In this document: one piece after another, positions 61,358-64,000 of the stretch
Layout: every line of letters starts with the position of its first letter
Position numbering within the stretch: position 1 is the first letter of the stretch
Assembly (NCBI RefSeq): GCF_014647435.1
Contig: NZ_BMPE01000008.1
Span: forward strand, 1 to 64,000
Length of the DNA stretch: 64,000 nucleotides
Source: Deinococcus radiotolerans
GTDB lineage: Bacteria; Deinococcota; Deinococci; Deinococcales; Deinococcaceae
Direction: 5' to 3'
Translations under genes and position numbers: made by a program
The notes under the pieces: generated by a model
Databases searched by the model: none
Seen by the model: only the letters and a program-made list of their open reading frames with translations
Told to the model about the DNA's origin: nothing

Positions 61358-61810
61358 ATGCAAGTTCTTGAATTGATGACGGCCCCGGTGATCACGGCGG
61401 CCCCCACCCTGTCCCTGCCGGATGCGGCGCACCTGATGCGCTCGCGCGGCATCCGGCGCCTGCCCGTGATGGACGGCGCGGTCCTCGTGGGCATCGTGAC
61501 CGACCGTGACGTGCGTGAGGCCATGCCCAGCCGCGTGTCCAGCCTGTCGCCGTGGGAGGCCACGACGCGGCTGGCGGCCGTGACGGTGGCGGACGTGATG
61601 CGCCGCTCGGTGCTGACCACCCGCCCTGACGCGGACGCGCGGGACGCGGCGCACACCATGCTCACCCACCGGGTGGGCGCGCTGCCCGTCGTGGACGACC
61701 AGGGGCGCGTGGTGGGGGTCGTGACGGTCAGCGACGTGCTGCGCGATTACGCGTACGAGGACGGACTGAAACCCGGTGCCGCCCAGAGTGGCGCGGAGGG
61801 GCCGGCGTGA
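61358..61810 (+). CDS. CBS-domain protein
   Basis: A 150-residue protein made of a tandem CBS pair. The first begins VLELMTAPVITAAPTLSLPDAAHLMRSRGIRRLPVMDG, the second VADVMRRSVLTTRPDADARDAAHTMLTHRVGALPVVDDQGRVVGVVTVSDVL. Such Bateman modules bind adenine nucleotides and sense energy state. The ATG is preceded by GGAGGTG. Its stop overlaps the GTG of the oxidase subunit IIa gene, so it may sense energy status for, or modulate, the respiratory complex. Confidence 0.93.
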   Translation: MQVLELMTAPVITAAPTLSLPDAAHLMRSRGIRRLPVMDGAVLVGIVTDRDVREAMPSRVSSLSPWEATTRLAAVTVADVMRRSVLTTRPDADARDAAHTMLTHRVGALPVVDDQGRVVGVVTVSDVLRDYAYEDGLKPGAAQSGAEGPA

Positions 61811-61938
61811 GCGGCCCTCACCACCCGCAGGAGGGCGGTGAGGCCCCGCGCGGCGCGCTGGTCGTGGTGATCACCCTGGTGCTGAGCATCCTGAGCCTGT
61901 GGATGCTGGCGCTGGGCGTCCTGCAGGGGCGGGCCTGA
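61807..61938 (+). CDS. cbaD: Cytochrome ba3 oxidase subunit IIa
   Basis: A 43-residue single-helix protein, too short for routine gene calls. After a polar start it reads APRGALVVVITLVLSILSLW, which closely parallels the 34-residue Thermus ba3 subunit IIa (PKGALAVILVLTLTIL type). This helix fills the place of the first helix missing from subunit II relatives. The GTG overlaps the CBS gene stop, and the cbaB ATG follows after 1 nt. Confidence 0.85.
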   Translation: MSGPHHPQEGGEAPRGALVVVITLVLSILSLWMLALGVLQGRA

Positions 61939-61939
61939 C

Positions 61940-62532
61940 ATGAGCCGCGCACCTGAATCCGCCCCGCCCGCCCGGCTGGATCACCACGCCCTGGAACGCT
62001 ACGAGACCGCGTGGCTGGGCGTGGCGGTGGTCATGACGGCGCTGCTGTTCGTGGGCGTGCTGGCCAGCGTGATCAGCGGCACCTACCCGCTGCTGGACGC
62101 GGGCAGCGGGCATGCGCACGACGGTCCCATTGTCCGGGGCCGTGTGGATCCGAAGACTCTGGCCGAGACGCCCTTCGCGAAACCGGGCCTGGTCGTGGAC
62201 GCGGCCGGGCAGCCTGCCCTGAACGCTCAGGGCACCCTGGACGCGTACATCGTGGCGGGGAACTTCACGTTCCAGCCCGCAGTGCTGCGCGTCCCGGCGG
62301 GCGTCCCCGTCACGCTGCACGTCACCGCGACCGACGTCGCGCACGGGTTCGAGGTGACCGGCACGAACATCAACGCCGAGATCCTGCCTGGGCACGTCGC
62401 CTCCCTGACCGTCACGTTCCGCCACCCGGGTGAGCAGCACGCCATCTGCAACGAGTACTGCGGAGTGGGGCATCACAACATGATCACCCGCTTCGTGGTC
62501 GACCCGCCTGCCACAGGCGCCAAGGAGACCCA

Positions 62533-62536
<4 letters not shown>
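61940..62536 (+). CDS. cbaB: Cytochrome ba3 oxidase subunit II (CuA)
   Basis: A 198-residue subunit with one N-terminal membrane helix (WLGVAVVMTALLFVGVLASVI) and a periplasmic cupredoxin domain. All CuA ligands are present: His135 (VAHGFE), Cys170, Glu172, Cys174, His178 and Met181 in CNEYCGVGHHNM, at a constant offset of 21 from the Thermus thermophilus ba3 numbering. It accepts electrons from cytochrome c. Its stop overlaps the subunit I GTG. Confidence 0.96.

Positions 62537-64000
<1,464 letters not shown>

Overview
The window looks like a chromosomal segment of a Deinococcus species or a very close relative. The evidence is a GC content near 70 %, strong G/C third-position bias, many genes that start only 5-8 nt after a TANNNT -10 box (leaderless mRNAs, typical of Deinococcus), a trehalose synthase of the 552-residue Deinococcus type, and a ba3-type (Thermus-like) cytochrome c oxidase operon. 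I see no prophage, CRISPR array, rRNA operon or intact insertion sequence. Long open frames opposite real genes are a composition artefact.

Layout. 0.1-1.6 kb: two stress-type genes (DJ-1/PfpI and cupin) with matching upstream regions. 1.9-6.6 kb: dnaG, an aldo/keto reductase and an ABC exporter. 7-8.7 kb: alanine dehydrogenase divergent from an Lrp/AsnC regulator, with phased operator-like dyads between them. 8.8-11.4 kb: cyclophilin lipoprotein, a PSD-like protein without its processing serine, and an unrecognised 311-residue protein. 11.5-15.5 kb: Hsp20, then the pyrR-pyrB-(unknown)-pyrC operon behind a leader with a PyrR-binding hairpin, a translated leader peptide and an intrinsic terminator. 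15.5-20.7 kb: two oxidoreductases, a TPR/degenerate-GGDEF protein and an IclR regulator. 20.8-24.8 kb: subtilisin-like lipoprotein, a small basic protein, M20 peptidase and SufU. 24.8-30.5 kb: GGDEF/GAF/HD-GYP protein, folE, purA, a DUF7710-like protein and YjbQ. 30.5-32.4 kb: an ApbE/ferric-reductase-type membrane operon. 32.4-35.9 kb: a pseudogene, an intradiol-dioxygenase-like Tat protein, a low-GC patch and a DUF4403 protein.

36-44 kb: small accessory enzymes (Api92-like, GNAT, hotdog thioesterase, histidine phosphatase, HD, BstA-like), a receiver-roadblock protein and treS. 44-48.4 kb: tRNA-Gln, rpsA and ppk. 48.5-52.4 kb: an unrecognised three-gene operon headed by a 789-residue Ala/Lys-rich protein with a glycine-rich hydrophobic segment. 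52.6-60.4 kb: YqgE/AlgH, a YD-repeat-like secreted protein, lon with a HAIR-type operator, an esterase, a helical-repeat protein and an acyl-CoA dehydrogenase. 60.4-64 kb: a BTAD regulator, a CBS-domain protein, and cytochrome ba3 oxidase subunits IIa, II and I (I is cut by the window end).

The most unexpected signal is regulatory. Arrays of four or five short YT(C/G)A elements spaced exactly 11 bp apart lie upstream of at least four genes: DJ-1, cupin, the Gfo/Idh oxidoreductase and the esterase. This is the geometry of tandem PhoB/OmpR-type response-regulator sites and may mark an undescribed regulon. The pyr leader, the lon HAIR operator and the ald/Lrp dyads are three further control regions that can be read directly from the sequence.
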